Shown: positions 43,028 to 51,676 of the stretch, piece after piece
Layout of the letters: every line of letters begins with the position of its first letter
How positions within the stretch are numbered: position 1 is the first letter of the stretch
Assembly: GCA_965197665.1 (NCBI GenBank)
Contig: CBDANO010000004.1
Coordinates: 451,838-515,837, forward strand
Source: CBDANO01 sp965197665
Lineage (GTDB): Bacteria; Chloroflexota; Dehalococcoidia; Lucifugimonadales; UBA3495
Reading direction: 5' to 3'
Length of the DNA stretch: 64,000 nucleotides
Position numbers and translations under genes: made by a program
Notes under the pieces: generated by a model
What the model was told of the DNA's origin: nothing
The model's database searches: none
The model's input: only the letters and a program-made list of their open reading frames with translations

Positions 43028-44638
43028 CTAGCTGCCCAGCAGGCTCCCGCCCTGAATAAGCCGGTTGATGTCGTTGGCGCTGATTACCAAAATCGCGCTA
43101 ATCAGCAGGGCGAAACCAACCAGATGGACCAGCCCTTCCTTTTCCGGAGGCACCTTCTTACCCCGCCGCAGCCACTCCAGGATTACGAAAACCAAGCGTC
43201 CGCCGTCCAACATAGGTATGGGTAGAATGTTCAGGACCGCCAAGTTGATGCTCAACAGTACCCCTATGGCCAGCCAGCCGGTTATACCTCCCTGGCGAGT
43301 AACCTCGCCGGTAAGCTGGGCGATGCCTATGGGGCCGGAAAACTCCGGGGCTGAACCCGAAGAGACGGCGCCGGTGATAGCCTGTTTCATCAGGACCAAC
43401 GATTCCCAGGTACTGACGAACCCTTGGCCCAAGGCCTCCCACGGAGGAAGGGACCGGCTCACCGTTCGATTATCGGTCAGAGTGTAGGAGGCGCCGGCGG
43501 AATATTGGGGAGCTCCCGGCTCTTGGAGCCGGGGCGTCACCGAAACGACTTGCTCCCTTCCCTCCCGGATGACTACCCATTCCATGGGCGAGCCCCGGCC
43601 GGACTGAACGGCGCCGCTCAGATCGCCGGGCCGCTCGAGGGTCCGACCCCCGGCTCTCAGCAGGACGTCGCCCGGACGCAGTCCCGCCTCCTGGGCCGCG
43701 GTGCCGGGTGCGACTTCCTGGACTGTGATCCCGCCCGAGCCGCGGTTATAGCTGATGCCGACGACCCACCGGTCCGGCGGGCTTTCGAACCTGGGCGTCA
43801 CCCTTATGAGTTCTTGACTCTCACCCCGCTCGATCAGCCATTCCATGGTGCCGCCGCCGTTTAGATTGATGGCGCGGGTGAGATCGATAGTATTTTCTAT
43901 TCTGTTCCCGTTAGCTCGAACAACGACGTCGCCGGAGTGAAGGCCGGCGGCGGTTGCGGGAGAGTCCGGGGCCACGTCGGTGACTTGGACTTGCCCCACG
44001 GTCACGTCCCGGGGAATCATGAATAGAACGGCGAAAACCACCACGGGCAGCACCGCGTTCATCAGGGGGCCCGCCACCAACACCAAAAACCGGGTGCCGA
44101 CGCCTTTACCGGCCAGACTCCGAGGGACATCCGGGTTGTTTTCGCCCGCCAACTTGACGAACCCTCCCAGCGGCGTCCAATTCAACGAATAGAGCATGTC
44201 CGCCAGGATAATCGAGCCGCCGGTAGTGTCCACGGCCCGGACCTTGCCCTCGTGCTTCAACAACCCCTCAGGCGGCGTTGGCCGGGAGGCTTCGTCGTCG
44301 GCGGACTCCGCTGCTTCATTACGTCGCCGGGGCCGCGGTACTTCGACGAAGCGGGCTACCAGATTACCGTGGGAATCCTCGGTGGAGTAGACCTTGACCA
44401 GTTGGCCGGGCCGTAGGTCCTCGGCGCCTCCCGCGTCGATGAAGCAGGTATTAGGATCGAGCAGGACTCTGGTCTTGCCGGTGTAAACGCCCAAAGCGCG
44501 GGGAGGAAATCCCACCCCGAATTCCAGGACCTTAACGCCTAGGGCGCGGGCGGTGAGGAAGTGCCCCAGCTCGTGGACGATCACCAAGATCAACAGGAGG
44601 GGAACTAGGGTTCCGACGGCGATGAGGGCAGTTTCCAT
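43028..44638 (-). CDS. rseP: RseP-type M50 site-2 protease with an extra insert
   Basis: 536 residues. Intramembrane zinc protease: HELGH near residue 24 in the first membrane helix, LNILPIPMLDGGR near the C-terminus supplying the third ligand, and two PDZ domains (about 225-300 and 310-385). Between FPPRALGV and YSLNWTPLGGFVKLAGE lies an insert of about 80-90 residues, beta-rich then a charged Arg/Glu/Asp stretch, that typical RseP lacks. Family enzymes cut anti-sigma factors or signal peptides. 231 nt separate it from ispG. Confidence 0.92.
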   Translation of the reverse strand: METALIAVGTLVPLLLILVIVHELGHFLTARALGVKVLEFGVGFPPRALGVYTGKTRVLLDPNTCFIDAGGAEDLRPGQLVKVYSTEDSHGNLVARFVEVPRPRRRNEAAESADDEASRPTPPEGLLKHEGKVRAVDTTGGSIILADMLYSLNWTPLGGFVKLAGENNPDVPRSLAGKGVGTRFLVLVAGPLMNAVLPVVVFAVLFMIPRDVTVGQVQVTDVAPDSPATAAGLHSGDVVVRANGNRIENTIDLTRAINLNGGGTMEWLIERGESQELIRVTPRFESPPDRWVVGISYNRGSGGITVQEVAPGTAAQEAGLRPGDVLLRAGGRTLERPGDLSGAVQSGRGSPMEWVVIREGREQVVSVTPRLQEPGAPQYSAGASYTLTDNRTVSRSLPPWEALGQGFVSTWESLVLMKQAITGAVSSGSAPEFSGPIGIAQLTGEVTRQGGITGWLAIGVLLSINLAVLNILPIPMLDGGRLVFVILEWLRRGKKVPPEKEGLVHLVGFALLISAILVISANDINRLIQGGSLLGS

Positions 44639-44659
44639 AGAGGTCCAACCGCTGCAGGT

Positions 44660-45778
44660 CTATCGATTGGTCAACGCTTCGGCCCGGCCCACCGCCCAGC
44701 GGTCCGCCTCCAGAAACTCCGCCGCGTCATTCCCCGGCAGCGGTTCGTGTTCCGAAATCACCTGGTCCAACACCCGGTAAATGTCGGTGAACCCTATCTT
44801 TCCCTGGAGGAACGCCGCCACCGCCACTTCGTCGGCGGCACTGACCACCGTCGGGTAGGTGCCCTCCCGTTGCGCGGCGCCAAGGGCCAAGTTGAAGCAG
44901 GGATAGCGCTCCGGTTCCATTGGCTGGAAAGTCAGCGAGTGACTAACGCCGGTGTCCAGCTTTGGAATCATTTCGTTGAAAAGGCGTTTGGGATAGAACA
45001 GAGCATACTGGATCGGCAGGCGCATGTCCGGGGGCCCTAGCTGGGCTTTTACCGACCCATCCTCAAATTCGACCATCGAGTGGATGGTACTTTGGGGATG
45101 GACCACCACTTCTATTCTATCCCAGGGGACGTTGAACAACCAGTGAGACTCGATCACTTCGAATGCTTTGTTCATCAGGGTCGCTGAGTCTATGGTTATC
45201 TTTTGTCCCATCCTCCAAGTCGGGTGCTGCAAAGCCCTTTCCGGTGTTACGTCTTCCAACTCCTCCAAGGGAGTGCTGCGAAAAGGGCCGCCCGAAGCGG
45301 TGATCATGAGGCGCCGGACGCGGTTGTCCTCACCTTGGAGGCACTGCCAGATGGCGCTGGGCTCGCTGTCCACCGGCAATACCGTGCCCCCATATCTGGC
45401 TTCGTAGTCCTTGATCAAAGGACCGGCCATGACGATGGGTTCCTTGTTGGATAGGGCAACCAACTTACCCTGCTTCAACGCCGCAAGGGTGGGGACCAGG
45501 CCGACGCTGCCCATGGTGGCCATCATTACTATGTCCACCTCTTCCAGGCACACCATTTCCTCCATGGGCGTAAAGGTTGCGCCATCGGGCAACGCTTCCG
45601 ATGGGTCCAAACAATATATGTGCTTCGGGCTGAATTCCCGCACTTGCTCCCTGAGCAACTCCAGGTTGTTCCCCCCCGCTAGACCGAGGACCTCGAACTC
45701 TTCGGGGAACGCCCTTACTACGTCCAGAGTCTGGCGTCCGATGGAACCCGTTGACCCGAGTACGACTAATTTTTTCAT
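44660..45778 (-). CDS. dxr: 1-deoxy-D-xylulose 5-phosphate reductoisomerase
   Basis: 372 residues. NADPH motif LGSTGSIGRQTLDVV (about 6-20), VDSEPSAIWQCLQGE (metal and substrate region, about 136-150), TASGGPFRS flap, KITIDSATLMNKAFEVIE and VVVHPQSTIHSMVEF. Converts DXP to MEP. It is close to typical length (about 390) and adjacent to cdsA and rseP as in many bacteria. Confidence 0.96.
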   Translation of the reverse strand: MKKLVVLGSTGSIGRQTLDVVRAFPEEFEVLGLAGGNNLELLREQVREFSPKHIYCLDPSEALPDGATFTPMEEMVCLEEVDIVMMATMGSVGLVPTLAALKQGKLVALSNKEPIVMAGPLIKDYEARYGGTVLPVDSEPSAIWQCLQGEDNRVRRLMITASGGPFRSTPLEELEDVTPERALQHPTWRMGQKITIDSATLMNKAFEVIESHWLFNVPWDRIEVVVHPQSTIHSMVEFEDGSVKAQLGPPDMRLPIQYALFYPKRLFNEMIPKLDTGVSHSLTFQPMEPERYPCFNLALGAAQREGTYPTVVSAADEVAVAAFLQGKIGFTDIYRVLDQVISEHEPLPGNDAAEFLEADRWAVGRAEALTNR

Positions 45779-45803
45779 GGCTCAAATACCGCAGCTAAAA
45801 ATT

Positions 45804-46625
45804 TCATGGTTCAAATACCGTGGCTAACAAATAATACACAACCGGAATGGAGACCAATAGGCTATCCAGCCGGTCCAACACCCCGCCGTGTCCTGGAATT
45901 ATACTACTTGCGTCCTTGGCGTTGGAAAGGCGCTTGAGTTTCGATTCCAATAGGTCTCCCCATTGAGCAACCACGCCTACCGCGGCGCCTATGACCACTT
46001 GCTGCCACCGGGGCACGCCCAAGTCCAGCAGCAGTCCCAGAATTATAGCCGCTGCCACGGCGCAGGCCAGCCCCCCAAGGGACCCTTCCCAGGTCTTATT
46101 GGGGCTGACATTAGGGGCCATGGCGTGTCTTCCAAAGGCCCGCCCTATGAGGAAGGCCCCGCTGTCGGTAGCAAAGACCGCCAAGAGAGTAAACAGGAGC
46201 CAGTCCCGGCCCAGGTTGCCCGAGTCCCCGACTTCCCGCAGCATCAAACTATGGGCCAACAGGAACCCCACGTAGACCGGACCTGCTAGCAAGTAGAGGG
46301 AGGCGGCTAGGGCCCGGCCCCCGGAGTAGTACGCCACCAGCCAGAGCAAGCAGGCGAAGGCGCCCGCCGCCAGGATGCCGGCCGATATGACCAGGAAGCT
46401 GTGGAGGTCGGACGCCACCCAGGCCCCTAGGACCATGGCGACCGCCCAGAGCACACCTAGCGCCGTGGGAAGGGGACCGGTGTCCGGCGACAGTAAGTGG
46501 AAAAGCTCACGGATGCCGAGGGCGGCGGCTACCAGCACCAAGACGGCCAACCAGGGAGTGCCAAACCAAATGACGGCTATAATGGCAGGAACGGCCACGA
46601 GGGCAGTGAGCGTCCGCTGGAGCAA
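45804..46625 (-). CDS. cdsA: Phosphatidate cytidylyltransferase
   Basis: 273 residues, TTG start with GGAG six bases before; the ribosome-binding site lies in the end of uppS. About eight membrane helices, and the signature LESKLKRLSNAKDASSIIPGHGGVLDRLDSL at the C-terminus is intact. Makes CDP-diacylglycerol for phospholipid synthesis; pgpA further on takes a later step. Confidence 0.94.
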   Translation of the reverse strand: MLQRTLTALVAVPAIIAVIWFGTPWLAVLVLVAAALGIRELFHLLSPDTGPLPTALGVLWAVAMVLGAWVASDLHSFLVISAGILAAGAFACLLWLVAYYSGGRALAASLYLLAGPVYVGFLLAHSLMLREVGDSGNLGRDWLLFTLLAVFATDSGAFLIGRAFGRHAMAPNVSPNKTWEGSLGGLACAVAAAIILGLLLDLGVPRWQQVVIGAAVGVVAQWGDLLESKLKRLSNAKDASSIIPGHGGVLDRLDSLLVSIPVVYYLLATVFEP

Positions 46626-46628
46626 CGC

Positions 46629-47393
46629 TCACTCCTCGGGATTTACTCTGCCGAAGCGCCTCTCCCGGTTGCTAAATGCCTCCAGGACCTGTTCCAGTTC
46701 GGCCAAGTCCAAGTCAGGCCAGAGGGTGGAGGTGTGGTAGTACTCGCTGTAGGCCGATTGCCAGAGCAAGAAGTTGCTGATTCTTAGCTCGCCGCCGGTG
46801 CGAATTATCAAGTCCGGATCGGGGGAATGGGCCGTGAACAGGTACTTGCTAAAGAGCTTCTCATTGACCTCTTCCGCCGGGACCTTGTCTCGGATGATGT
46901 GCTTCACCGCCTCTAATATTTCGTCACGACCCCCGTAATCGAAAGCCACGTTGAGAGTGACGCCGGTATTATTACGGGTCAACCGCTGAGCCTCAGCCAC
47001 CGCCTCCTGCAACATAGGGTCCAGCTTGTCCGCGCCGCCGATGTGGACGATGTGCACGTTGTTTTCGTGCAGGGTCTGGGTCTGCTCGCGCAAAGCGCCG
47101 TGCAAAAGCTCCAGGATTCCTTTCACCTCTTGCGTTGGGCGGTTCCAGTTTTCCGTCGAGAAGGCATACAAAGTAACGTACTTAACGCCCTTGGCGCCCA
47201 GGGTGTCCAAGACGCCTTGGATGCAGTCCACACCCGCCCGGTGGCCTTCCAACCTGGGTAGTCCCCGCTTTTTAGCCCATCGCCCGTTGCCGTCCATGAT
47301 GATAGCGACGTGGACCGGCACCTTGGATGTTTCGGACGGTTCGGGGCCGGATTCCGGCAGGGTATGTTTGGAAGAAGCAATCTTGACCTGCAT
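46629..47393 (-). CDS. uppS: Isoprenyl (undecaprenyl) diphosphate synthase
   Basis: 254 residues. cis-prenyltransferase motifs: IIMDGNGRWAKKRGLPRLEGHRAG (catalytic Asp, about 30-53), LYAFSTENWNRP, NVAFDYGGRDEI, LIRTGGELRISNFLLWQSAYSEYY. Makes the lipid carrier for cell-wall glycans. Three nucleotides separate its stop from the cdsA start and two from frr. Confidence 0.95.
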   Translation of the reverse strand: MQVKIASSKHTLPESGPEPSETSKVPVHVAIIMDGNGRWAKKRGLPRLEGHRAGVDCIQGVLDTLGAKGVKYVTLYAFSTENWNRPTQEVKGILELLHGALREQTQTLHENNVHIVHIGGADKLDPMLQEAVAEAQRLTRNNTGVTLNVAFDYGGRDEILEAVKHIIRDKVPAEEVNEKLFSKYLFTAHSPDPDLIIRTGGELRISNFLLWQSAYSEYYHTSTLWPDLDLAELEQVLEAFSNRERRFGRVNPEE

Positions 47394-47395
47394 GG

Positions 47396-47986
47396 TTAGA
47401 CCTGCATTATCTCTGACTCTTTAGCTGCTCCTACCTGATCGATACTCTTGGTGTGTTCGTCGGTCGTTTTTTGCAGCCGTTCTTGAGCCCGCCGGTTCTC
47501 ATCCTGGGAAATGACCTTATCCCGCTCCAATTTTCTCAGGGTGTCCAGGCTATCCCGCCTCACGTTTCGGACCGAGACTTTGCCGTCCTCCAGCTTCCGC
47601 TTGAGCAGGCGGACCATATCTTGACGCCGTTCCTGGTTTAGCTGGGGTATCGGTACGGTAACGATGTTCCCGTCATTCGACGGATTGAAACCCATTTCAG
47701 ACTTCATCAAGCCCTTTTCGATATCCCGCAACGACGCTTTGTCCCAAGGCTGCACCTGAATGGACCGGGCATCGGGCGCGGAAATCGACGCGATTTGCTT
47801 TAACGGGGTTGGAACTCCGTAGTAGTCTACCTGAATGTTTTCGATGAGGGACGGCGTGGCCCGGCCGGTCCTCAGCGTGTTCAGGTCTCTTTTCAATGCT
47901 TCGATACACCGGTCCATCTTGCGGTTCGTCTCTTCAAGCACGGCTTGGGGAGTTAACGCCGATTCGATGTCCTTTCTAGCAGACAT
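47396..47986 (-). CDS. frr: Ribosome recycling factor
   Basis: 196 residues. Three-helix bundle protein that splits post-termination ribosomes with EF-G. Motifs LRTGRATPSLIENIQVDYYGVPTPL, MGFNPSNDGNIVTVPIPQLNQERRQDMV and VRNVRRDSL are all present. A few residues longer at the N-terminus than usual (185). Confidence 0.96.
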   Translation of the reverse strand: MSARKDIESALTPQAVLEETNRKMDRCIEALKRDLNTLRTGRATPSLIENIQVDYYGVPTPLKQIASISAPDARSIQVQPWDKASLRDIEKGLMKSEMGFNPSNDGNIVTVPIPQLNQERRQDMVRLLKRKLEDGKVSVRNVRRDSLDTLRKLERDKVISQDENRRAQERLQKTTDEHTKSIDQVGAAKESEIMQV

Positions 47987-48000
47987 ACTTATTACCTCCG

Positions 48001-48726
48001 TTATTCCCTGCCGCTGATGATGGTGCCTATCGACTCACCCGACAAGATGCGTCCCATGCTGCCCGTCTGGAAGATGTCGAAAACTATGATGGGCAGCCGG
48101 TTATCCATGCATAAGGACACTGCGGTCGAGTCCATTATCTCCAACCGCAGGTTGAGGGCATCCATGTAGTCGAGGGTCTTGAACCGGGTGGCGTCCGGGT
48201 TTTCATTGGGGTCCGAGTCGTACACCCCGTCCACGTTATTCTTGGCCATCAACAACACGTCGGCCCCGATCTCGAGGGCCCGTAAGGCCGAGGCCGTGTC
48301 CGTCGTCATGAAGGGGTTGCCGGTTCCCGCGGCAAACACCACCACCCGGCCCTTTTCCAAGTGGCGAATGGCGCGCCGTCGTATGTAAGGCTCCGCCACG
48401 GCCTGCATTTGGAGGGCGCTTTGGGTGCGTGTCGTGATGCTCAGCTTCTCCAGACCGTCCTGCAGGGCTAGAGCATTGATTATGGTTGCCAGCATTCCGG
48501 CATAGTCGGCGGTGGCTCTGTCCATGCCCCGCGAGTGTGCGGCTTCACCGCGCCAAAGGTTTCCCCCGCCAATGACCACACCCACCTCGACTCCCAAATC
48601 GTGGACTTGGCCGATTTGGCGGGCCAAGTAGCTAACGGCGTTGGGTTCAATGCCAGAGGTAGCGGCGCCTTTGAGGGACTCACCGCTGATTTTTAGCAAG
48701 ACCCGCCGGTAACGAGGCTCACGCAT
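48001..48726 (-). CDS. pyrH: Uridylate kinase
   Basis: 241 residues. Hexameric UMP kinase of the amino-acid-kinase fold: VLLKISGESLKG, GVVIGGGNLWRG, DYAGMLATIINALAL, VVFAAGTGNPFMTTDTA and LMAKNNVDGVYDSDP are all typical. Sits between tsf and frr as in most bacteria. Confidence 0.96.
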   Translation of the reverse strand: MREPRYRRVLLKISGESLKGAATSGIEPNAVSYLARQIGQVHDLGVEVGVVIGGGNLWRGEAAHSRGMDRATADYAGMLATIINALALQDGLEKLSITTRTQSALQMQAVAEPYIRRRAIRHLEKGRVVVFAAGTGNPFMTTDTASALRALEIGADVLLMAKNNVDGVYDSDPNENPDATRFKTLDYMDALNLRLEIMDSTAVSLCMDNRLPIIVFDIFQTGSMGRILSGESIGTIISGRE

Positions 48727-48741
48727 GGGGCTTGACGCCAG

Positions 48742-49251
48742 TCATTCCCCCAGAGCCAGACGAGTAAACCGCAGCACTCGGACGTTTTCCCCCAGTTTGG
48801 CTGCTAGTTCCTGGATCATTTCTCCGACGGAGGTGGAGTTGTCTTTGATGAAGGGCTGTTGCAGCAAGCTCACCTGAGCCACGGGGCGGCCGTCTCCATC
48901 CTTGATCTCGCTTTTGTCCAAATAATCGGGGGCCATCGCCGCTACTTGCATAGCAACGTCGTGGGCCAACTCTTTGAACTCGGAGGTGCGGGCGACGAAA
49001 TCGGTCTCGCAACCCAACTCCACAATGGCTCCCACGCGCCCGCCGGTGTGAATGTACGCTTCGATGAGGCCCTGGTTGGTAGCCCGGTCCGCCCGTTTTG
49101 CTACTTCGGCAAACCCCTTGATCCGTAAGGCGTCGGCGGCTTTGTCCACGTCCCCCTGACTGGCTTCCAGGGCTTCTTTGCACTCCATGATACCGGCGCC
49201 TGTCTGTTCACGCAGGGTCCGGATGAGTTCGACGGTGACCTCCAACGGCAT
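48742..49251 (-). CDS. tsf: Elongation factor Ts (short form)
   Basis: 169 residues. UBA-like N-terminus with LREQTGAGIMECKEALEASQGDVDKA, the TDFVART motif that contacts EF-Tu, HDVAMQVAAMAP and a truncated C-terminal domain. Much shorter than the E. coli protein (283) and closer to short forms such as in Thermus. Exchanges GDP for GTP on EF-Tu. Confidence 0.94.
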   Translation of the reverse strand: MPLEVTVELIRTLREQTGAGIMECKEALEASQGDVDKAADALRIKGFAEVAKRADRATNQGLIEAYIHTGGRVGAIVELGCETDFVARTSEFKELAHDVAMQVAAMAPDYLDKSEIKDGDGRPVAQVSLLQQPFIKDNSTSVGEMIQELAAKLGENVRVLRFTRLALGE

Positions 49252-49299
49252 TCTCCTATCTTCGGGGACCGCGTTTGGGCGGAGTTTGGCCGGCGGTCA

Positions 49300-50412
49300 C
49301 TATTTTGCTTCCTCTCCGGTACCGCCCGGCGGAGGTCCGCCGGTACCCGGCGCGTCATCCACTACCGGCTGTTCCGGCATTCGGGCTTCGGGAGGTTGCC
49401 CGACCGCTTCATCAACCCCAGCAACCCGGGGCGAGACCCCGGCAGGGGTCGTACTTTCTACTGAATCCGCCGGTGAGACCGCCGCGGCGGTCGCCGGCGC
49501 CGGGCCTTCCGTTGCTACCGGACCTGCCGCTATGGGTGGAGCGCCGCTAACGGGCCGCGCCGAGAGCAACTCTTCTTCCAGCCCCTCGAGGTCCGCCGCC
49601 GCCAACCCTTCCCCTTCGGCCGCGCCTTCCTCGTCTTCGCCAAGGCCCGCCTCCGCCCTTTCGGCCTCCAGCATCGCTTCCCGCTGAGCCAACCCTTCCA
49701 TCGCCGCGGTGGCCATCCTGCCGGTGATGAGCCGGATGGAGCGGACGGCGTCGTCGTTGCCCGGAATAGTGTGGCTTACTTTTTCCGGGTCGCAGTCAGT
49801 GTCAACGATAGCGAAGATCTTCACTCCCATCCGCCGCGCCTCGGCGATGCAAATGTCCTCTTTAGCTATGTCTATGACAAACAACGCGGCGGGGAGTTCG
49901 TTCATTTCCCGCACGCCGTGAAAGTACTTTTCCAAGCGGTTCAGGGTATCCCGCAGCCTTACGGCCTCTTTCTTGGGCAGGACCCGGAAGTAGCCCTGAT
50001 CCCTCTTTTGTTGCAACTCGATCATGTAGTTGATGCGGGTGCGGATCGTCTCGAAGTTTGTGAGGGTCCCTCCGAGCCAGCGCTGGTTCACGTACCACAT
50101 TCCGCATCGCTCGGCCTCGCTGGCGATCACTTCCTGGGCCTGCCGCTTGGTGCCTACGAACAGCACCTTGCCCCCGTCGGCAACCAACTGGATCATCGCC
50201 CGGTAGGCGTCGTTGATCATGCCCAGGGTCTGCTGGAGATCGATTATGTGGATACCGTTACGCTGGGTGAAGATGTACCGCTTCATCCGGGGGTTCCACC
50301 GACGGGTCTGATGCCCAAAGTGAACGCCCGCTTCGAGAAGGGACTTCATCGTCAGTGGTTCTCTTATTGGCGCCGGTGCCGGCTCCGCCGGCCGCTCTAG
50401 GGACTGTACCAT
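49300..50412 (-). CDS. rpsB: 30S ribosomal protein S2 with long acidic tail
   Basis: 370 residues. The S2 core (about 22-255) has MKSLLEAGVHFGHQTRRWNPRMKRYIF, VLFVGTKRQAQE, WLGGTLTNFETI and DTDCDPEKVSHTIPGNDDAVRSI. After about 260 comes an unusual C-terminal extension of ~110 residues rich in Ala, Pro, Glu and Thr, probably disordered. The ~20 residues before MKSLLEAG may be extra; a start there lacks a ribosome-binding site, so 50412 is kept. First gene of the long minus-strand operon. Confidence 0.95.
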   Translation of the reverse strand: MVQSLERPAEPAPAPIREPLTMKSLLEAGVHFGHQTRRWNPRMKRYIFTQRNGIHIIDLQQTLGMINDAYRAMIQLVADGGKVLFVGTKRQAQEVIASEAERCGMWYVNQRWLGGTLTNFETIRTRINYMIELQQKRDQGYFRVLPKKEAVRLRDTLNRLEKYFHGVREMNELPAALFVIDIAKEDICIAEARRMGVKIFAIVDTDCDPEKVSHTIPGNDDAVRSIRLITGRMATAAMEGLAQREAMLEAERAEAGLGEDEEGAAEGEGLAAADLEGLEEELLSARPVSGAPPIAAGPVATEGPAPATAAAVSPADSVESTTPAGVSPRVAGVDEAVGQPPEARMPEQPVVDDAPGTGGPPPGGTGEEAK

Positions 50413-50576
50413 AAGACCTGCCTTTCCATTTCACCTGCCTTGGCTAATTGTGTTACTTCGCTTACAGAATCGCCGCGGTTCGGCGACTTCAAGTTTTTCG
50501 CCCGCCAATGCCTTGCCTTCGCTGCCGCCGCGGTGGAAACCCATATCCGAATGCCAGGCATTGACAACCAACATAT

Positions 50577-50600
50577 GCTGAAGCGTTTCGTAGCTTCAGC
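50577..50600 (-). promoter_or_regulatory. Hairpin in the rpsB leader
   Basis: GCTGAAGC, 8-nt loop, GCTTCAGC: perfect 8-bp stem just after the predicted start of transcription. Could be part of a ribosomal-protein feedback site, though this is not shown. Confidence 0.45.
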
Positions 50601-50611
50601 GCCTATGCGGG

Positions 50612-50640
50612 AGTATAACACACGGGCCAAGGCCGGGCAA
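50612..50640 (-). promoter_or_regulatory. Promoter of the rpsB operon
   Basis: On the minus strand TTGCCC, 17-bp spacer, TATACT. Gives a leader of roughly 190 nt before rpsB. Confidence 0.7.
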
Positions 50641-50701
50641 CGCGCTCGACCGGGCTATGAATGGGCATCCGGCTATTTCACGAGGTGTTTCACCGGCTAT
50701 T

Positions 50702-51178
50702 TCAAAAGAAAGCCACCCTCAACCCGTTCAGGAGAGCGGCCCCATAGAGGCCGGCCAGAAGGTCGTCGGACATTATTCCGAGACCCCCCGGCAACCTCTC
50801 CAACCGTCTAATGGGCCACGGTTTCAAGACATCCAAGACGCGGAAGCAAACAAAGGCCGCCGCCATCCAGGGGAGGGTTTTGGGCAGCAATAGGCAGGTA
50901 GCCCACATGCCCACGAACTCATCCCACACCGCCAGCTTGGGGTCGGGGTCGCTTGGCGAGGTCAGGGTGCCGGTGGCCCAGATTCCGACCAAGAACCCGC
51001 CGCCGATTAGGGCGTATAGGGCCGGCGAGTCCTCGGGAATGGGGGCGACGAAGTAAATAGCAAGGGCTAGGAGGCTGCCCGCGGTGGCCGGGGCGACCGG
51101 CACCAGGCCTGAGCCTAAGCCGGCGCCTATGCTCCAACCGATTCGCCTCAGGACCGCCGCCGTTAGCCGGGCCGGCAC
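50702..51178 (-). CDS. pgpA: Phosphatidylglycerophosphatase A
   Basis: 158 residues, GTG start without a clear ribosome-binding site. Membrane phosphatase making phosphatidylglycerol. Motifs: GSGLVPVAPATAGSLLAL, DPKLAVWDEFVGMW and KPWPIRRLERLPGGLGIMSDDLLAGLYGA, the last two holding the conserved acidic residues. Four hydrophobic helices. Confidence 0.92.
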   Translation of the reverse strand: MPARLTAAVLRRIGWSIGAGLGSGLVPVAPATAGSLLALAIYFVAPIPEDSPALYALIGGGFLVGIWATGTLTSPSDPDPKLAVWDEFVGMWATCLLLPKTLPWMAAAFVCFRVLDVLKPWPIRRLERLPGGLGIMSDDLLAGLYGAALLNGLRVAFF

Positions 51179-51230
51179 TTAACCCGCGCCTGACCACGCC
51201 AGGACTAGACAAAAAGCTATAGCCCGCACG

Positions 51231-51596
51231 TCATCCATACCCCAGCCGGTGTAGGTCTTCTTCTTCCATGCCCAGATAGTGGCCGATCTCGTGGAAAAGG
51301 GTGAGTTGTATCTCGTGCTCCGCCTCATCGCGGGTCGAGCAGACCCGGAGTATCGGCTGCCGATAAATGACTATCCGGTCGGGGAGAACCGGCGCGCCGG
51401 CCCGTTCCGTCAGCGGCACTCCGGTATACAGCCCAAAGAGGGAGTTTTCACCCTCAGCCAGGCCCAACCCTTCCAAATCTGGCCACTCTTCGACGGCGAT
51501 ATCCACGTTCTGAAGGGACCTTCTTACGGCGGGAGGCACCCGGTCGTACGCTTGCCGTACCAACCGGACGAACTCTCTTCTGGGCAAGTGAATCAA
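51231..51596 (-). CDS. Zincin-like metallopeptidase family protein
   Basis: 121 residues, TTG start at 51596 with weak support (another TTG lies nine bases on). The HExxH zinc motif LFHEIGHYLGM is near the C-terminus with a downstream Glu pair and LHRLGYG, as in the short 'metallopeptidase family' proteins (DUF1025-like). Its 5' end carries one copy of a 34-nt direct repeat shared with the end of nfo. Substrate unknown. Confidence 0.8.
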   Translation of the reverse strand: MIHLPRREFVRLVRQAYDRVPPAVRRSLQNVDIAVEEWPDLEGLGLAEGENSLFGLYTGVPLTERAGAPVLPDRIVIYRQPILRVCSTRDEAEHEIQLTLFHEIGHYLGMEEEDLHRLGYG

Positions 51597-51676
51597 GGGC
51601 CGACTTTCATCTGTTTTTATGACGTTCTATCTGCCGTCAGATTCTTCTGGGCAAGTGAATCAAGGGCCGACTTTCA
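51576..51676. repeat. 34-nt direct repeat at the nfo/metallopeptidase junction
   Basis: TCTTCTGGGCAAGTGAATCA then AGGGCCGACTTTCA occurs at 51576-51609 and 51643-51676, 67 nt apart. One copy holds the metallopeptidase start, the other the end of nfo. Confidence 0.95.
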
